Shown: positions 9,005-19,166, counted from the first letter of the stretch. The stretch is 64,000 nucleotides of DNA from Chimaeribacter arupi (GCF_002858805.1 NZ_PJZI01000032.1:1-64000), one strand, 5' to 3'. The notes: generated from the letters alone by a model not told the origin. Translations and numbers: made by a program.

Positions 9005-10453
9005 ATGAAACAACTCAACGTCGACGTTGCCGTCATCGGCGGCGGCACCGCCGGCCTGGGCGCCTACCGCGCCGCGAAACTTTCCACGCCGAATGTGGTG
9101 ATGATCGAGGGCGGCCCGTTTGGGACGACCTGCGCGCGCGTAGGGTGTATGCCTTCAAAACTGCTGATCGCGGCGGCAGAAGCCGTGCACCAGACGGAAC
9201 GCGCCCACGGTTTCGGCATCCATCCCCAGGGTGAAATCCTGATCAACGGCCGTGAAGTCATGGACCGCGTCAAACGCGAGCGTGACCGGTTTGTCGGTTT
9301 TGTGCTTGAGGGCGTCGAGAATATCCCGGCGCGTGACAAAATCTCCGGCTATGCCCGCTTTATTGATGACAACACGCTGATGGTAGATGACCACACCCGC
9401 ATTGTGGCGCAGCGCATCGTGATTGCCACCGGCTCACGCCCTGCCTGGCCTGCGGCCTGGGACGCCCTGGGCGACCGGCTGGTGATTAATGATGATGTCT
9501 TCAGCTGGGATGACCTGCCGGAGAGCGTCGCGGTATTCGGCCCCGGCGTGATTGGCCTGGAGCTGGGCCAGGCGCTGCATCGTCTGGGTGTTGAGGTGAA
9601 AGTCTTCGGCGTCGGCGGCGGTGTCGGCCCGCTCACTGACCCGCGTGTGCGTGAATATGCCGCGACTACCCTGAGCGATGAGTTTTACCTCGATGCGGAT
9701 GCAAAAATCGAGATGATGCAGCGCGAAGGCGACCGCGTCTTCATCCGCTACCTGGACAAGCAGGGCAACCCGCAGGATCTGATGGTGGATTACGTGCTGG
9801 CAGCCACCGGCCGCCGCCCGAATGTGGATAAGCTCGGGCTGGAAAACACCTCCCTGGTGCTGGACGCGCGCGGTGTGCCGACGGCCGACCGCCTGACCAT
9901 GCAGACCAGCGTGCCGCACATTTTTATTGCCGGTGACGCCAGCAACCAGTTGCCGCTGCTGCATGAAGCCAGCGATCAGGCCCGTATCGCCGGGGATAAC
10001 GCCGGGGCTTTCCCGGAAGTGAACCCCGGCCTGCGTCGCAGCGCGATCTCTGTGGTGTTCTCCGATCCGCAGATTGCGATGGTCGGTGCCACCTACCGCG
10101 AGCTGAACAGCGCGCTGGGTGCCTGTGGCTGCTTTGAAATCGGTGAAGTTTCCTTTGAGAACCAGGGCCGTTCACGCGTGATGCTGCGTAATAAAGGTGT
10201 GATGCGTGTGTATGGCGAACAAGGCACCGGGCGGTTCCTCGGCGCAGAGATGATCGGCCCGGATGTGGAGCATCTGGCACACTTGCTGGCGTGGGCACAT
10301 CAGCAGAAAATGACGGTCAATCAGATGCTGGAGATGCCGTTCTACCATCCGGTGATTGAAGAGGGGTTGCGCACGGCCCTGCGCGATCTGCAAAGTAAAC
10401 TGCGTCTCGGCAATGAAGAGGCAGAACGCTGCCAGCGCTGCCCAGGCGAGTAA
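9005..10453 (+). CDS. Dihydrolipoyl-dehydrogenase-like flavoprotein disulfide reductase
   Basis: This 482-residue class I pyridine nucleotide-disulfide oxidoreductase binds FAD (GGGTAGLGAYRAA, residues 12-24). It carries an intact redox-active disulfide, Cys43-ARVG-Cys48, and has an NAD(P)-binding fold (FGPGVIGLELGQAL). It ends with the dimerisation domain holding the His-Glu pair (FYHPVIEEGL). It is annotated as dihydrolipoyl dehydrogenase in relatives, but no 2-oxoacid dehydrogenase genes are nearby. Its position behind the oxyR-linked peroxidase suggests a role in thiol reduction; that is inference. A terminator lies on each side, so it is probably monocistronic. Confidence 0.88.
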   Translation: MKQLNVDVAVIGGGTAGLGAYRAAKLSTPNVVMIEGGPFGTTCARVGCMPSKLLIAAAEAVHQTERAHGFGIHPQGEILINGREVMDRVKRERDRFVGFVLEGVENIPARDKISGYARFIDDNTLMVDDHTRIVAQRIVIATGSRPAWPAAWDALGDRLVINDDVFSWDDLPESVAVFGPGVIGLELGQALHRLGVEVKVFGVGGGVGPLTDPRVREYAATTLSDEFYLDADAKIEMMQREGDRVFIRYLDKQGNPQDLMVDYVLAATGRRPNVDKLGLENTSLVLDARGVPTADRLTMQTSVPHIFIAGDASNQLPLLHEASDQARIAGDNAGAFPEVNPGLRRSAISVVFSDPQIAMVGATYRELNSALGACGCFEIGEVSFENQGRSRVMLRNKGVMRVYGEQGTGRFLGAEMIGPDVEHLAHLLAWAHQQKMTVNQMLEMPFYHPVIEEGLRTALRDLQSKLRLGNEEAERCQRCPGE

Positions 10454-10476
10454 ATCGTCACATTTCTTTACTGGAA

Positions 10477-10502
10477 AACGGGCCGGACAGGCCCGTTTTT
10501 AT
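10477..10502 (+). terminator. Rho-independent terminator after the flavoprotein gene
   Basis: AACGGGCC (10477-10484), loop GGACA, GGCCCGTT (10490-10497), then a T-run. Confidence 0.88.
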
Positions 10503-10712
10503 TTCCCGGCACTCCCTCTGCTTTTATTTAACCTCGTTGAAACCTCGTTATTTAATAAGATAGAAAATAACCTTGATCTATTTAAATAAAGAACTGAAAA
10601 ACAGTTAATCGCTGCTTCATTAATTATTAAATCCTTCGTGTAATTCGCTTTGGTAATATTCAGCCGCGTCTTTATTAGCACGCGTAACGTTTATTATTCA
10701 AAAGGAATGACG

Positions 10713-12905
10713 ATGAAATTAACGCTTATTTCCAGGGCTTTACTTGCCGTTGGTTTGACCGCTGGGGCTGCAAGCGCGTTTGCATTAGAGGCCTGGAATG
10801 GCCAGGAGGGTGGCGACACCATGCAGGTGATTTTTGACGGCAACGTCTATCAAAACGCCTGGTGGGTAGGCGCCGACAACTGCCCGAAAGAGGCTGCTGC
10901 CGATGAAGCCAATAACCCGTGGCGTTATCTGCGCACGGCCACCAGCGCCGAAATGGCCGAGTACGGTAACCCGACCACCTGTGAGATTAACGGCGGCGGT
11001 ACCCCGGTTGTGCATGATGCATTCAGCAGTGATAAAGCCTATCAGCAAGGCGATATCGTGAAATATCAGGAAAATACCTATAAAGCCAATGGTGCTGTTC
11101 CGGCGAACTCCTTTATTCCGGCACAAGGAAACCCGTGGCAGCGTTATATGCCGGTGGAAACCTGGAACGCCTCCAAAACCTATAATAAAGGGGATGTGGT
11201 TAAGGTTGACGGCCAGTCTTATGAAGCGTTGTTCTACACCATCGGGAATAACCCTGCTGACCCGGCCAACCAGAACCCACAAGGCAATAACGGCCGTCCG
11301 TGGAAACCGTTAGGCCCAACCGTGGAATACACGCCGGAACAACTGGCTGCCGCGCCGCAGTTCAACACCTCTGCCCTTTACCCGGCCGGGCAACTGGTAC
11401 AGTTCCAGGGCCAGCCGTATGTGGCACAGACCAAAGTGCAGCACGCTTCCCCAACAGACATTAACCCGTGGGCCGTGTACATCGACTGGGCAGGCACCAA
11501 AGAGCGCGTCGGCACGCCGAAAAATCCGTGGCCGGCCCACGTCTATGCCCCGTATGTGGACTTCAGCCTGAATTCCATTCCGGATCTGGCGAAACTGGCA
11601 AAAGAGCAGAACGTTAACCACTTCACCATGGCGTTTGTGGTGGCGAAGAGCGGTGACCAGTGCCTGCCGACCTGGGGTACCGCCTACAACCTGCAGGATT
11701 ACACCCAGTACAGCAAAATCAAGGCGCTGCGTGAAGCGGGCGGCGACATTATGGTGTCCATCGGGGGTGCCAATAATGCCCCGCTGGCCGCCGCCTGTAA
11801 AAACGACGCTGACCTGACCCAGCTCTACCATGACATCGTGGATAACCTGAACCTGAACGTGCTGGACTTTGACATCGAAGGCACCTGGGTGGCGGACCAC
11901 GAGTCGATCCAGCGCCGTAACCGCGCCGTAAAAGCGGTACAGGCGAAATGGCAAGAGGAAGGCCGCAAGGTCGGCATCTGGTACACCCTGCCGATCCTGC
12001 CGACCGGCCTGACGGCTGAAGGGCTGTATGTGCTGGAAGATGCGCGTGATGCCGGTGTCGACCTGGCCGGGGTTAACGTGATGACCATGGACTACGGCAA
12101 TGCCATCTGCCAGTCTGACGGTACCGAAGGCCAGAATATCCACGGCACCTGCGCCACCTCCGCCATCGAAAACATGTTCCACCAGCTGAAGAAAATCTGG
12201 CCGGCCAAGTCCGACAAAGAGATCAACGCCATGATGGGCACCACGCCGATGATCGGTTACAACGACGTGCAGGGCGAAGTGTTCTATCAGTCTGATGCAA
12301 AGCTGGTGATGGAAGATGCGGTGAAACGGGATCTCGGCATGGTCGGCATCTGGTCGATGGCGCGTGATCAGCCGGGCATCGCCAAACAGGTCAGCCCGGA
12401 ACACAGCGGCATGACTGAACAGCAGGCACCGATGTATGCCTACAGCAAGATTCTTGCCCCGTTCACGCATGATGACGCAAAAACAAATTGCTGCCATCGC
12501 TGGGGTGAGAATGACCGTAAAGGTGCCATAGGCGATATTTACCTCTCTGATGATTTTTATGGTCAGGGCAAAGCCTATTTCAACCTGATGGGCACCGGCA
12601 GCGACGGGAAATACTGGTACTACCCTGCAACGAAGTCCAATAACCGATACTGGATTTATCTGGGCGACACTGAAGAGCAAGCCATTGCGAATAATCAGGA
12701 ATTGATGAAATACCATCGTTGGGGTGAAAATAGCGGCAAAGGCAAGATAGGTGACGTTTACCTGTCAAATCCGGACAGTACCCATCTGGCGTTATATAAG
12801 CTGATCGCACTTAATAGCGATCAAACATATGGCTATTACCCACGTTATAAAGAAAGTAATCAATATTGGGAATATGTGGGAGATGTGACGCTTAACCTGA
12901 AATAA
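10713..12905 (+). CDS. Secreted modular GH18 chitinase
   Basis: This enzyme is predicted to hydrolyse chitin outside the cytoplasm. The 730-residue protein begins with a signal peptide (about residues 1-24, ending SAFA). Four short aromatic-rich modules resembling CBM5/12 chitin-binding domains follow (near 26-58, 102-140, 149-205 and 216-258). The GH18 barrel spans about 274-590 with the active-site motif LDFDIEG (Asp385, Asp387, catalytic Glu389), VMTMDYG and GIWSMARD. Two C-terminal repeats of an unrecognised type start at His595 and His668. The ATG at 10713 is six bases from AAGGA; the upstream ATG at 10707 is too close. The upstream region is unusually A/T-rich. Confidence 0.92.
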   Translation: MKLTLISRALLAVGLTAGAASAFALEAWNGQEGGDTMQVIFDGNVYQNAWWVGADNCPKEAAADEANNPWRYLRTATSAEMAEYGNPTTCEINGGGTPVVHDAFSSDKAYQQGDIVKYQENTYKANGAVPANSFIPAQGNPWQRYMPVETWNASKTYNKGDVVKVDGQSYEALFYTIGNNPADPANQNPQGNNGRPWKPLGPTVEYTPEQLAAAPQFNTSALYPAGQLVQFQGQPYVAQTKVQHASPTDINPWAVYIDWAGTKERVGTPKNPWPAHVYAPYVDFSLNSIPDLAKLAKEQNVNHFTMAFVVAKSGDQCLPTWGTAYNLQDYTQYSKIKALREAGGDIMVSIGGANNAPLAAACKNDADLTQLYHDIVDNLNLNVLDFDIEGTWVADHESIQRRNRAVKAVQAKWQEEGRKVGIWYTLPILPTGLTAEGLYVLEDARDAGVDLAGVNVMTMDYGNAICQSDGTEGQNIHGTCATSAIENMFHQLKKIWPAKSDKEINAMMGTTPMIGYNDVQGEVFYQSDAKLVMEDAVKRDLGMVGIWSMARDQPGIAKQVSPEHSGMTEQQAPMYAYSKILAPFTHDDAKTNCCHRWGENDRKGAIGDIYLSDDFYGQGKAYFNLMGTGSDGKYWYYPATKSNNRYWIYLGDTEEQAIANNQELMKYHRWGENSGKGKIGDVYLSNPDSTHLALYKLIALNSDQTYGYYPRYKESNQYWEYVGDVTLNLK
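12489..12897 (+). repeat. Two tandem protein-level repeats at the chitinase C-terminus
   Basis: Two units, from His595 and His668 (73 codons apart), share HRWGEN, a G-K-x-IGD-x-YLS segment, a YxYYP segment and a closing N-x-YW-x-Y-x-GD. I do not recognise the family. The second unit is visibly richer in A/T than the catalytic part of the same gene, which hints at a separately acquired module. Confidence 0.75.
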
Positions 12906-12937
12906 TCTATTGTTTTATAAAAAAAATCCTGCGTAAG

Positions 12938-12968
12938 AAAAGGTCGCCATCCAGGCGACCTTTTTTTT
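12938..12968. terminator. Terminator between the chitinase gene and argH
   Basis: AAGGTCGCC (12940-12948), loop ATCCA, GGCGACCTT (12954-12962), with a T-run after it and A residues before it. It can act on the plus strand and, more weakly, on argH transcripts from the minus strand. Confidence 0.85.
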
Positions 12969-12988
12969 ACGCTTTCTTCGGGTGCAGC

Positions 12989-14362
12989 TTAGGCCAACCG
13001 CTGTTTCGCCTCAGTGATGGCATTTGCCACCTGATGCGGCGACACCCCGCCTTTGGCGTCACGTTTATCCAGGCAGGATTGCAGTGACAGGATCGGGTAG
13101 ACATCATCGCCGATCACGCTGCTGAACGTCTGCAACGTCGCCAGCGGCAACGCTTCCAGCGCGACGCCCTGAGAGATGGCCTCCACCACCGCCGCGCCGA
13201 CAATGTGGTGCGCTTCGCGGAACGGGATACCTTTTGCCACCAGATAATCCGCCAGCTCCGTGGCATTGGCGTAGCCCTGCTCCGCCGCTTCCTGCGTACG
13301 GGCGCGTTTCACTTTGATGCCGTCCAGTACCAGCGCCGCCATGTTCAGGCAGTCGAACCAGGTTTCCAGCGCGTCAAACAGCCCTTCTTTATCTTCCTGG
13401 ATGTCCTTGTTATAGGCCAGCGGCAGCCCTTTCATGGTCATCATCATGCCGGTCAGCGCGCCTTGTACCCGGCCGCTCTTGCCGCGGATCAGCTCCAGCG
13501 CATCGGGGTTTTTCTTTTGCGGCATCAGCGACGAACCCGAGGTCACGCGGTCAGACAGCTCCACAAAACCCGCTTCGCCGGTGTTGAAGAAGATCAGGTC
13601 TTCGGCAAAGCGTGACAGGTGCACCATGCTGATGGCCGCATTCGACAGCAGCTCGAGCACATGGTCACGGTCGGAGACGCTGTCCAGGCTATTACGGGTC
13701 GCAGAGGCGAAACCGAGCCAGCCCGCCAGTTGCTCCCGGTCAATCGGGTAGGCGGTACCGGCCAGCGCGCCACAGCCCAGCGGGCTGACGTCCAGCCGCG
13801 TCAGGGTGTCACGCAGGCGGCTTTCATCCCGCGCCAGCATCTCGACATAGGCCATGCACCAGTGGGCAAAGGTCACCGGCTGCGCACGTTGCAGGTGGGT
13901 ATACCCCGGCATCACCGCATCCTGGTTGGCCTCGGCGGTCGCCACCAGCGCCTGTTGCAGGTTTTTCAGCGACAACAGCAATTCCGCGACCTGCTCCTTG
14001 CACCACAGTTTCAGGTCAGTCGCGACCTGATCGTTACGGCTGCGGCCGGTATGCAGTTTCTTGCCGAGGTCGCCCACTTTATCGATCAGCTTCTGCTCCA
14101 CCCAGCTATGGATGTCTTCCGCATCGCTTTCGACAATGGCCTCCGGGTCGGCGCGCACCTCGTCCAGCAGAAACATCAGCGCTTCCTCCAGTCGCTGCTG
14201 CTCGTCCTGCGTCAGCACATTGACCGTGACCAGTGCCTTCGACCAGGCGACGGAGCCGACGATATCCTGTTCGGCCAGCCGGTAATCGAAACGCAGGGAG
14301 TCATTGAGTTGTTTGAAACGTTGGTCTGCTGCCTGGGTAAAACGCCCGCCCCAAAGTGCCAT
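12989..14362 (-). CDS. argH: Argininosuccinate lyase
   Basis: ArgH performs the last step of arginine synthesis, splitting argininosuccinate into arginine and fumarate. The product has 457 residues, the same length as in E. coli. It shows [10 protein letters not shown] at the start, [13 protein letters not shown], the superfamily signature [14 protein letters not shown] and the C-terminal IVGAAV helix. It is the last gene of the argCBGH cluster, 99 bases after argG, and ends at a terminator shared with the chitinase gene. Confidence 0.97.
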   Translation of the reverse strand: MALWGGRFTQAADQRFKQLNDSLRFDYRLAEQDIVGSVAWSKALVTVNVLTQDEQQRLEEALMFLLDEVRADPEAIVESDAEDIHSWVEQKLIDKVGDLGKKLHTGRSRNDQVATDLKLWCKEQVAELLLSLKNLQQALVATAEANQDAVMPGYTHLQRAQPVTFAHWCMAYVEMLARDESRLRDTLTRLDVSPLGCGALAGTAYPIDREQLAGWLGFASATRNSLDSVSDRDHVLELLSNAAISMVHLSRFAEDLIFFNTGEAGFVELSDRVTSGSSLMPQKKNPDALELIRGKSGRVQGALTGMMMTMKGLPLAYNKDIQEDKEGLFDALETWFDCLNMAALVLDGIKVKRARTQEAAEQGYANATELADYLVAKGIPFREAHHIVGAAVVEAISQGVALEALPLATLQTFSSVIGDDVYPILSLQSCLDKRDAKGGVSPHQVANAITEAKQRLA

Positions 14363-14436
14363 AGTGTGCGTCCTTCTGATAAATGCTGTAGCTGACAGGG
14401 CGCACTGCCGCGCCCTGATAAGAATGGGTGCCTGTC

Positions 14437-14455
14437 CGGGCCGCCGGGCGGCCCG
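14437..14455 (-). other. GC-only hairpin between argG and argH
   Basis: CGGGCCG (14437-14443), a 5-base loop and CGGCCCG (14449-14455), lying just after the argG stop with no T-run. It is more likely an mRNA-stabilising or processing hairpin than a terminator, since argH must be read through it. Confidence 0.5.
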
Positions 14456-14461
14456 TGGCGA

Positions 14462-15676
14462 TTACTGCTTTTTCGCGTTCAGCGCACGGATGCGGGAAGA
14501 GAGCGAGAACAGGCGGATGAAGCCGCCGGCGTGGCTGTGGTCATATACTTCATCTTCACCAAAGGTCGCGAACTCTTCTGAGTAGAGGCTGTTGGCAGAT
14601 TTTTTCTGGATCGCGGTGGCGGTGCCTTTGTAGAGTTTCACCACCACTTCACCGTTCACCTCTTCGGCCAGCGCTTCTGCCGCCGCCTGGATGGACTGGC
14701 GCAGCGGGGCGAACCAGCGGCCGTCATACACCACGTAGGACATCTCGTGGCCCAGTTGCTCACGCCATTTGAAGCTGTCACGGTCCAGCACCAGCTGTTC
14801 TACGCCACGCAGTGCCGCCATCATGATGGTGCCCCCTGGGGTTTCGTAGCAGCCGCGGGATTTAATCCCTACCAGACGGTTTTCCACGATGTCGATCCGG
14901 CCGACGCCATGTTTCACACCCAGTTTGTTCAGCGCTTCCAGGCACTGGTACGGGCTGAGCGCCTCGCCGTTGACCGCAACCACCCGGCCTTTTTCCACCG
15001 TGACCGTCACCAGCTCGGCCTCGTTGGGGGCCTCTTCCGGGTCAACCGTCCAGGCCCAGCAATCATTGTTCGCGGCATTCCACGGGCTTTCCAGCACGCC
15101 ACCTTCGGTGGAGATGTGCCAGGCGTTTTCATCACGGCTGTAGATCTTCTCCAGCGACGCCGTGGTCGGGATATCACGCTCTTTCAGGTAAGCCAGCAGC
15201 GCCTCACGGGAACGCAGGTCCCACTCACGCCACGGTGCCACCACTTTCAGCTCCGGGGCCAGGGCAGTGTAGGTGGTTTCGAAACGCACCTGATCGTTGC
15301 CTTTGCCGGTTGCGCCGTGGCACAGGGCATCCGCCCCCACTTTCAGCGCCAGTTCCACCTGTGCTTTCGCAATCAGCGGGCGCGCCATCGAGGTACCCAG
15401 CAGGTAGCTGCCTTCGTACAGCGCACCGGTTTGCAGCACCGGGTACACGTAGTCTTTGATGAATTCTTCACGCAGGTCAACCACATGGCACTCAGACGCA
15501 CCGGTACGCAGCGCTTTCTGCTCAATCCCTTCCAGATCGCTGCGCTCCTGGCCGATATCAGCGACGAAAGCCACCACTTCGCAGTCATAGTTCTCTTTCA
15601 GCCACGGAATGATGGCTGAGGTGTCCAGACCGCCGGAGTAAGCCAGAACGATTTTCTTGATGCCTTTAGTTTGCAT
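14462..15676 (-). CDS. argG: Argininosuccinate synthase
   Basis: ArgG joins citrulline and aspartate with ATP to give argininosuccinate. The 404-residue enzyme has the PP-loop YSGGLDTSA near residue 13, [29 protein letters not shown] and YETPGGTIM. This is the roughly 400-residue bacterial form. E. coli ArgG is about 447 residues and its gene lies elsewhere on the chromosome. Here it sits between argB and argH in the same orientation, so the gene is probably transcribed with argCB and controlled by the ArgR boxes upstream of argC. Confidence 0.97.
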   Translation of the reverse strand: MQTKGIKKIVLAYSGGLDTSAIIPWLKENYDCEVVAFVADIGQERSDLEGIEQKALRTGASECHVVDLREEFIKDYVYPVLQTGALYEGSYLLGTSMARPLIAKAQVELALKVGADALCHGATGKGNDQVRFETTYTALAPELKVVAPWREWDLRSREALLAYLKERDIPTTASLEKIYSRDENAWHISTEGGVLESPWNAANNDCWAWTVDPEEAPNEAELVTVTVEKGRVVAVNGEALSPYQCLEALNKLGVKHGVGRIDIVENRLVGIKSRGCYETPGGTIMMAALRGVEQLVLDRDSFKWREQLGHEMSYVVYDGRWFAPLRQSIQAAAEALAEEVNGEVVVKLYKGTATAIQKKSANSLYSEEFATFGEDEVYDHSHAGGFIRLFSLSSRIRALNAKKQ

Positions 15677-15723
15677 GATGATGTCCTTGATACAGATTCA
15701 GTAAATTCAGTAAAAACCCGGCG

Positions 15724-16500
15724 TTACGCCAGGATGCGTGTGCCGATGGCCACGCCGTTAAACAGTGCAGGTAATTTCTCTGCGTTACGCCAGCTGGCAA
15801 TATCGACCGGGCGGCCGAGGGTGCGGGCGGCGTCCAGCGCGGCGTTGACTTTCACCACCATGCCGTCAGTGATGATGCCCTGCGCGATCAGTTGTTCCGC
15901 TTTCTCAGCCGTCATCTCCGCGATGCGCTGGCCTTTGCCGTCCAGAATGCCGCTGACGTCAGAAAGCAGGATCAGGTCTGCCCCCAGGGTTTCTGCCAGC
16001 GCCGTGGCGGCCTGGTCTGCGTTGACGTTCATCAGCGCGCCCCCGGCTGTGATGCCGATGGAGCTGATGATCGGCAGGTAACCGGCACCCAGCAGGGTGT
16101 TCAGCAAATCGGCGGAACCGGGGGAGGCTTTGCCGACGTGGCCCAGCTCTTCATCAAACTGCGCCACGTTCACGGTGTTGCCGTCAGCCAGGCTCAGGCC
16201 CACGGCGTTAAGGTTGTTTTTAATCGCCCAGGCCAGCAGGGTTTTGTTGGCGGTGCCCGCCAGCGCCCCGGTGATGATGTCGATCTGGTCAGCGGGCGTG
16301 ACGCGCAAGCCGTGCTTTTTCACCACCGGCAAGGAGAGCTTTCTCATCAGCTCGTCCACCAGGAAGCCGCCGCCATGCACAATGATCAGCGGGCGCTGGT
16401 GTTCCTGGCGGTAAGCCACCAGTGCGCCGAACAGGCGCTCCAGCGCCTCTTCGCTGTCGAGCAGCACGCCACCCAGTTTGATAATTAACGGATTCATCAT
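15724..16500 (-). CDS. argB: Acetylglutamate kinase
   Basis: ArgB phosphorylates N-acetylglutamate, the second step of the acetylated arginine pathway. The 258-residue product equals E. coli ArgB in length. It shows the amino-acid-kinase features [10 protein letters not shown] (catalytic Lys), [36 protein letters not shown] and [17 protein letters not shown] at 16506 is in frame, but the ATG at 16500 lies 7 bases from GAGG and gives the conserved MMNPLIIKL start. It is the second gene of the cluster, 69 bases after argC. Confidence 0.97.
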   Translation of the reverse strand: MMNPLIIKLGGVLLDSEEALERLFGALVAYRQEHQRPLIIVHGGGFLVDELMRKLSLPVVKKHGLRVTPADQIDIITGALAGTANKTLLAWAIKNNLNAVGLSLADGNTVNVAQFDEELGHVGKASPGSADLLNTLLGAGYLPIISSIGITAGGALMNVNADQAATALAETLGADLILLSDVSGILDGKGQRIAEMTAEKAEQLIAQGIITDGMVVKVNAALDAARTLGRPVDIASWRNAEKLPALFNGVAIGTRILA

Positions 16501-16569
16501 GTTCACGCCTCACCCTGTTGAAATCTTGACTCAAATGTTTAGGCGCCGCCCTCCGGCCGCGCCGGAGAA

Positions 16570-17574
16570 TTACAGCAGCGACTGGGTTTCCGGGAACCCG
16601 AAGCGCAAATTCAGGCACTGCACCGCCTGGGCTGAGGCCCCTTTCAGCAAGTTGTCCTCGGTGGCGACCACAATCAGGTGCTCGCCCTGCACGGCAAAGC
16701 CGATGTCACAGAACGGCAGGCCGACCACATCTTTCAGCGCCGGGACACCTTCACGGTAGAGCCGCACCAGCGGTTTGTCGTGGTAGGCGTTGTGGAACGC
16801 TTCCGCCACATCCTGCGCCGTCACCCCTGCGTTCAGGCGGCAGGTGATGGTTTCCAGAATGCCGCGCGGGAAATTCGCCAGATGTGGGGTGAAGATCACC
16901 GGCGTACCCAGGTGGGCGACAATTTCAGGGTGATGACGATGGTTAAAAATGCCGTAAGGCTGAAGGCTGGTTTCGCACACGCTGCTTTTCAGGCTGGCTT
17001 TCCGGCCGGCCCCGCTGACACCGCTGGTGGCGTTGATCACCGGCCACTGCGCAGGGTTCAGCAACCCGTTCTCGAGCAGCGGCTTCAGCGCCAGTTGGGC
17101 CGCCGTCGGGTAACAGCCCGGCACGGCGATCAGTTGCGCGTCGGCCAGGGCATCCGCCTGCCATTCGGCCAGCCCGTACACGGCTTTCTCCAGCCATTCC
17201 GGGTGCTGATGCTCAAAGCCGTAGAAATCGGTGTAGAAGGCGGCGTCACGCACCCGGAACGCGCCGGAGAGGTCAAACACCACGCACCCGGCCGCCAGGA
17301 ATTGCGGGGCCAGATCGTGGCTGACGGCGTGGGCCGTCGCGAGGAACACCACATCAACGCCTTTGGCGGCCTCTGCCACATTCTCCAGCGGCAGCACCGG
17401 CAGATCGATAATCCCTTTCAGGTGGGGATGCAGCTCGGCGAGCTGTTTTCCTGCATCTGCACTTTGCGCTGAAACCATCAAACCGGTTATGTTCATATGC
17501 GGGTGGCGATTCAGGTAGGTCGCAAGTTCCGCACCGGCATAGCCGCTGGCTCCAACTATCAGCGTATTCAACAT
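16570..17574 (-). CDS. argC: N-acetyl-gamma-glutamyl-phosphate reductase
   Basis: ArgC reduces N-acetylglutamyl phosphate with NADPH, the third pathway step. The 334-residue protein equals E. coli in length. The nucleotide-binding [10 protein letters not shown] is followed by the catalytic Cys in [13 protein letters not shown] and the HRHHPEI segment. It is the first gene of argCBGH and diverges from argE. Its leader of roughly 150 bases carries a short candidate leader ORF and a 7-bp hairpin (17603-17618), and twin ARG boxes lie upstream. Confidence 0.97.
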   Translation of the reverse strand: MLNTLIVGASGYAGAELATYLNRHPHMNITGLMVSAQSADAGKQLAELHPHLKGIIDLPVLPLENVAEAAKGVDVVFLATAHAVSHDLAPQFLAAGCVVFDLSGAFRVRDAAFYTDFYGFEHQHPEWLEKAVYGLAEWQADALADAQLIAVPGCYPTAAQLALKPLLENGLLNPAQWPVINATSGVSGAGRKASLKSSVCETSLQPYGIFNHRHHPEIVAHLGTPVIFTPHLANFPRGILETITCRLNAGVTAQDVAEAFHNAYHDKPLVRLYREGVPALKDVVGLPFCDIGFAVQGEHLIVVATEDNLLKGASAQAVQCLNLRFGFPETQSLL

Positions 17575-17640
17575 GGGTTCCGCTCACCTTCTTAGTGGAT
17601 GACTGACGCACGCGTCAGGCGTAACAGGTTACCGGGCTCA

Positions 17641-17682
17641 TCAGCATGCTTCGCCGTTCACCCACGGGACTGAGCAGTTCAT
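17641..17682 (-). CDS. Candidate 13-residue leader peptide upstream of argC
   Basis: On the minus strand ATG at 17682 opens MNCSVPWVNGEAC followed by TGA. GACGGAAAA just before the ATG could be a ribosome site. It lies between the ARG boxes and argC, ending 66 bases before the argC start, and is followed by palindromic CTGACGC/GCGTCAG (17603-17618). It has no arginine codon, so classical arginine attenuation is unlikely. Such short frames also arise by chance, so conservation would have to be tested. Confidence 0.4.
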   Translation of the reverse strand: MNCSVPWVNGEAC

Positions 17683-17724
17683 TTTTCCGTCAGGGCCGCT
17701 GCCGGTTCCTTTCTGCTCCGCCTT

Positions 17725-17763
17725 ACTGTATTTTTATTCAAAATAAATGCATGAATATTGATA
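17725..17763. promoter_or_regulatory. Twin ARG boxes (ArgR operator) between argC and argE
   Basis: Two 18-bp boxes, 17725-17742 (core TGTATTTTTATTCA) and 17746-17763 (core TGCATGAATATTGA), are separated by 3 bp. Each matches the consensus TGAAT-WWWW-ATTCA with one or two changes. The 3-bp spacing is the standard arrangement for hexameric ArgR. They overlap the region where both divergent promoters must lie. Confidence 0.88.
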
Positions 17764-17788
17764 CTATCCTAACTAAGGGCTGTCAACA

Positions 17789-18940
17789 GTGAAGATGAAA
17801 TTACCTCCTTTTATTGAGCTATACCGGGCGCTGATCGCCACGCCATCCATCAGCGCCACCGACAGCGCACTCGACCAGAGTAATGAAGGATTAATCACTC
17901 TGCTCGCCGGCTGGTTCCGCGATCTCGGCTTTGAGGTCGAGATGCAGCCGGTGCCGGGCACCCGCAATAAATTCAACATGTTGGCCAGCATCGGCAGCGG
18001 CAGCGGCGGCCTCTTGCTGGCCGGGCATACCGACACCGTGCCCTTTGATGACGGCCGCTGGACGCGCGACCCCTTTACGCTGACGGAGCATGAAAACCGG
18101 CTCTATGGGCTGGGCACGGCGGACATGAAAGGTTTCTTTGCCTTTATCCTTGATGCGCTGCGTGACATTGACCTCAGCAAACTGAATAAGCCGCTCTATA
18201 TTCTGGCGACCGCCGATGAAGAGACGTCCATGGCCGGGGCGAGCTATTTTGCGCGCTCCACCACGCTGCGGCCGGACTGCGCCATCATCGGCGAGCCGAC
18301 CTCGCTAAAGCCGGTGCGGGCGCATAAAGGCCATATGTCGAATGCCATCCGCATCGAGGGCCAGTCGGGCCACTCCAGCGACCCGTCACGCGGCGTGAAC
18401 GCGATTGAGCTGATGCATGAGTCGATCACCCAACTGATGGGCCTGCGCAACTCCCTGAAAGAGCGTTTCCACCATGACGGTTTCGTCATCCCTTACCCGA
18501 CCATGAACTTCGGTGCCATCCACGGCGGCGATGCCTCCAACCGCATCTGCGCCTGTTGTGAATTGCATATGGATATCCGCCCGCTGCCGGGGCTGACGCT
18601 GACTGACCTGAATGAGATGCTGAACCTGGCGCTGGCCCCGGTGAGCGAGCGCTGGCCGGGGCGCGTGACCGTGACGGAGCTGCACCCGCCGGTGCCCGGC
18701 TATGAGTGCCCGGCGGATCATCATCTGGTGCAGGTGGTGGAGAAACTGCTCGGCACCAAAACCGAGATCGTGAATTACTGTACGGAAGCGCCGTTTATTC
18801 AGCAGCTCTGCCCGACGCTGGTGCTTGGCCCCGGCTCGATTGAGCAGGCCCACCAGCCGGACGAATATCTGGACATGGCGTTTATCCAGCCGACGCGCGC
18901 CCTGATCACCCAGGTGGTGCATCATTTCTGCCACGCCTGA
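17789..18940 (+). CDS. argE: Acetylornithine deacetylase
   Basis: ArgE removes the acetyl group from N-acetylornithine to give ornithine, using a two-zinc active site. The 383-residue M20-family enzyme equals E. coli ArgE in length. It shows [16 protein letters not shown] (metal His and Asp), [24 protein letters not shown] (catalytic Glu pair) and [12 protein letters not shown]. The start is the GTG at 17789, nine bases after AGGG; an ATG two codons later is also possible. It is divergent from argCBGH and shares its ArgR operator. Confidence 0.96.
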   Translation: MKMKLPPFIELYRALIATPSISATDSALDQSNEGLITLLAGWFRDLGFEVEMQPVPGTRNKFNMLASIGSGSGGLLLAGHTDTVPFDDGRWTRDPFTLTEHENRLYGLGTADMKGFFAFILDALRDIDLSKLNKPLYILATADEETSMAGASYFARSTTLRPDCAIIGEPTSLKPVRAHKGHMSNAIRIEGQSGHSSDPSRGVNAIELMHESITQLMGLRNSLKERFHHDGFVIPYPTMNFGAIHGGDASNRICACCELHMDIRPLPGLTLTDLNEMLNLALAPVSERWPGRVTVTELHPPVPGYECPADHHLVQVVEKLLGTKTEIVNYCTEAPFIQQLCPTLVLGPGSIEQAHQPDEYLDMAFIQPTRALITQVVHHFCHA

Positions 18941-19166
18941 GGCGGCAGATCCCGCGTTGGCAGATTAGCCGGGCTGATACGCGGCAGCCTGTAATTAAAT
19001 TTCAGTGCTCAGGCGGTTTTAGCAGTAAGAAAATCGCCGTTTTTGCGGTACATATAGAGTGAAGGGCCGTAAGGCCGGTAAGACGATGCATTAACAGGGC
19101 AGCGATGCCTTTCGGGTGAAAGTTATTTACAAAACATAAAATCACAAGAGAAACAGGTCAGGGTCT

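Noticed and set aside
11310-12716. 468-codon open frame antisense to the chitinase gene
   Set aside because: It is the shadow of a GC-rich gene with strong third-position bias. It has no ribosome site, no signal or domain, and the chitinase reading is fully supported.
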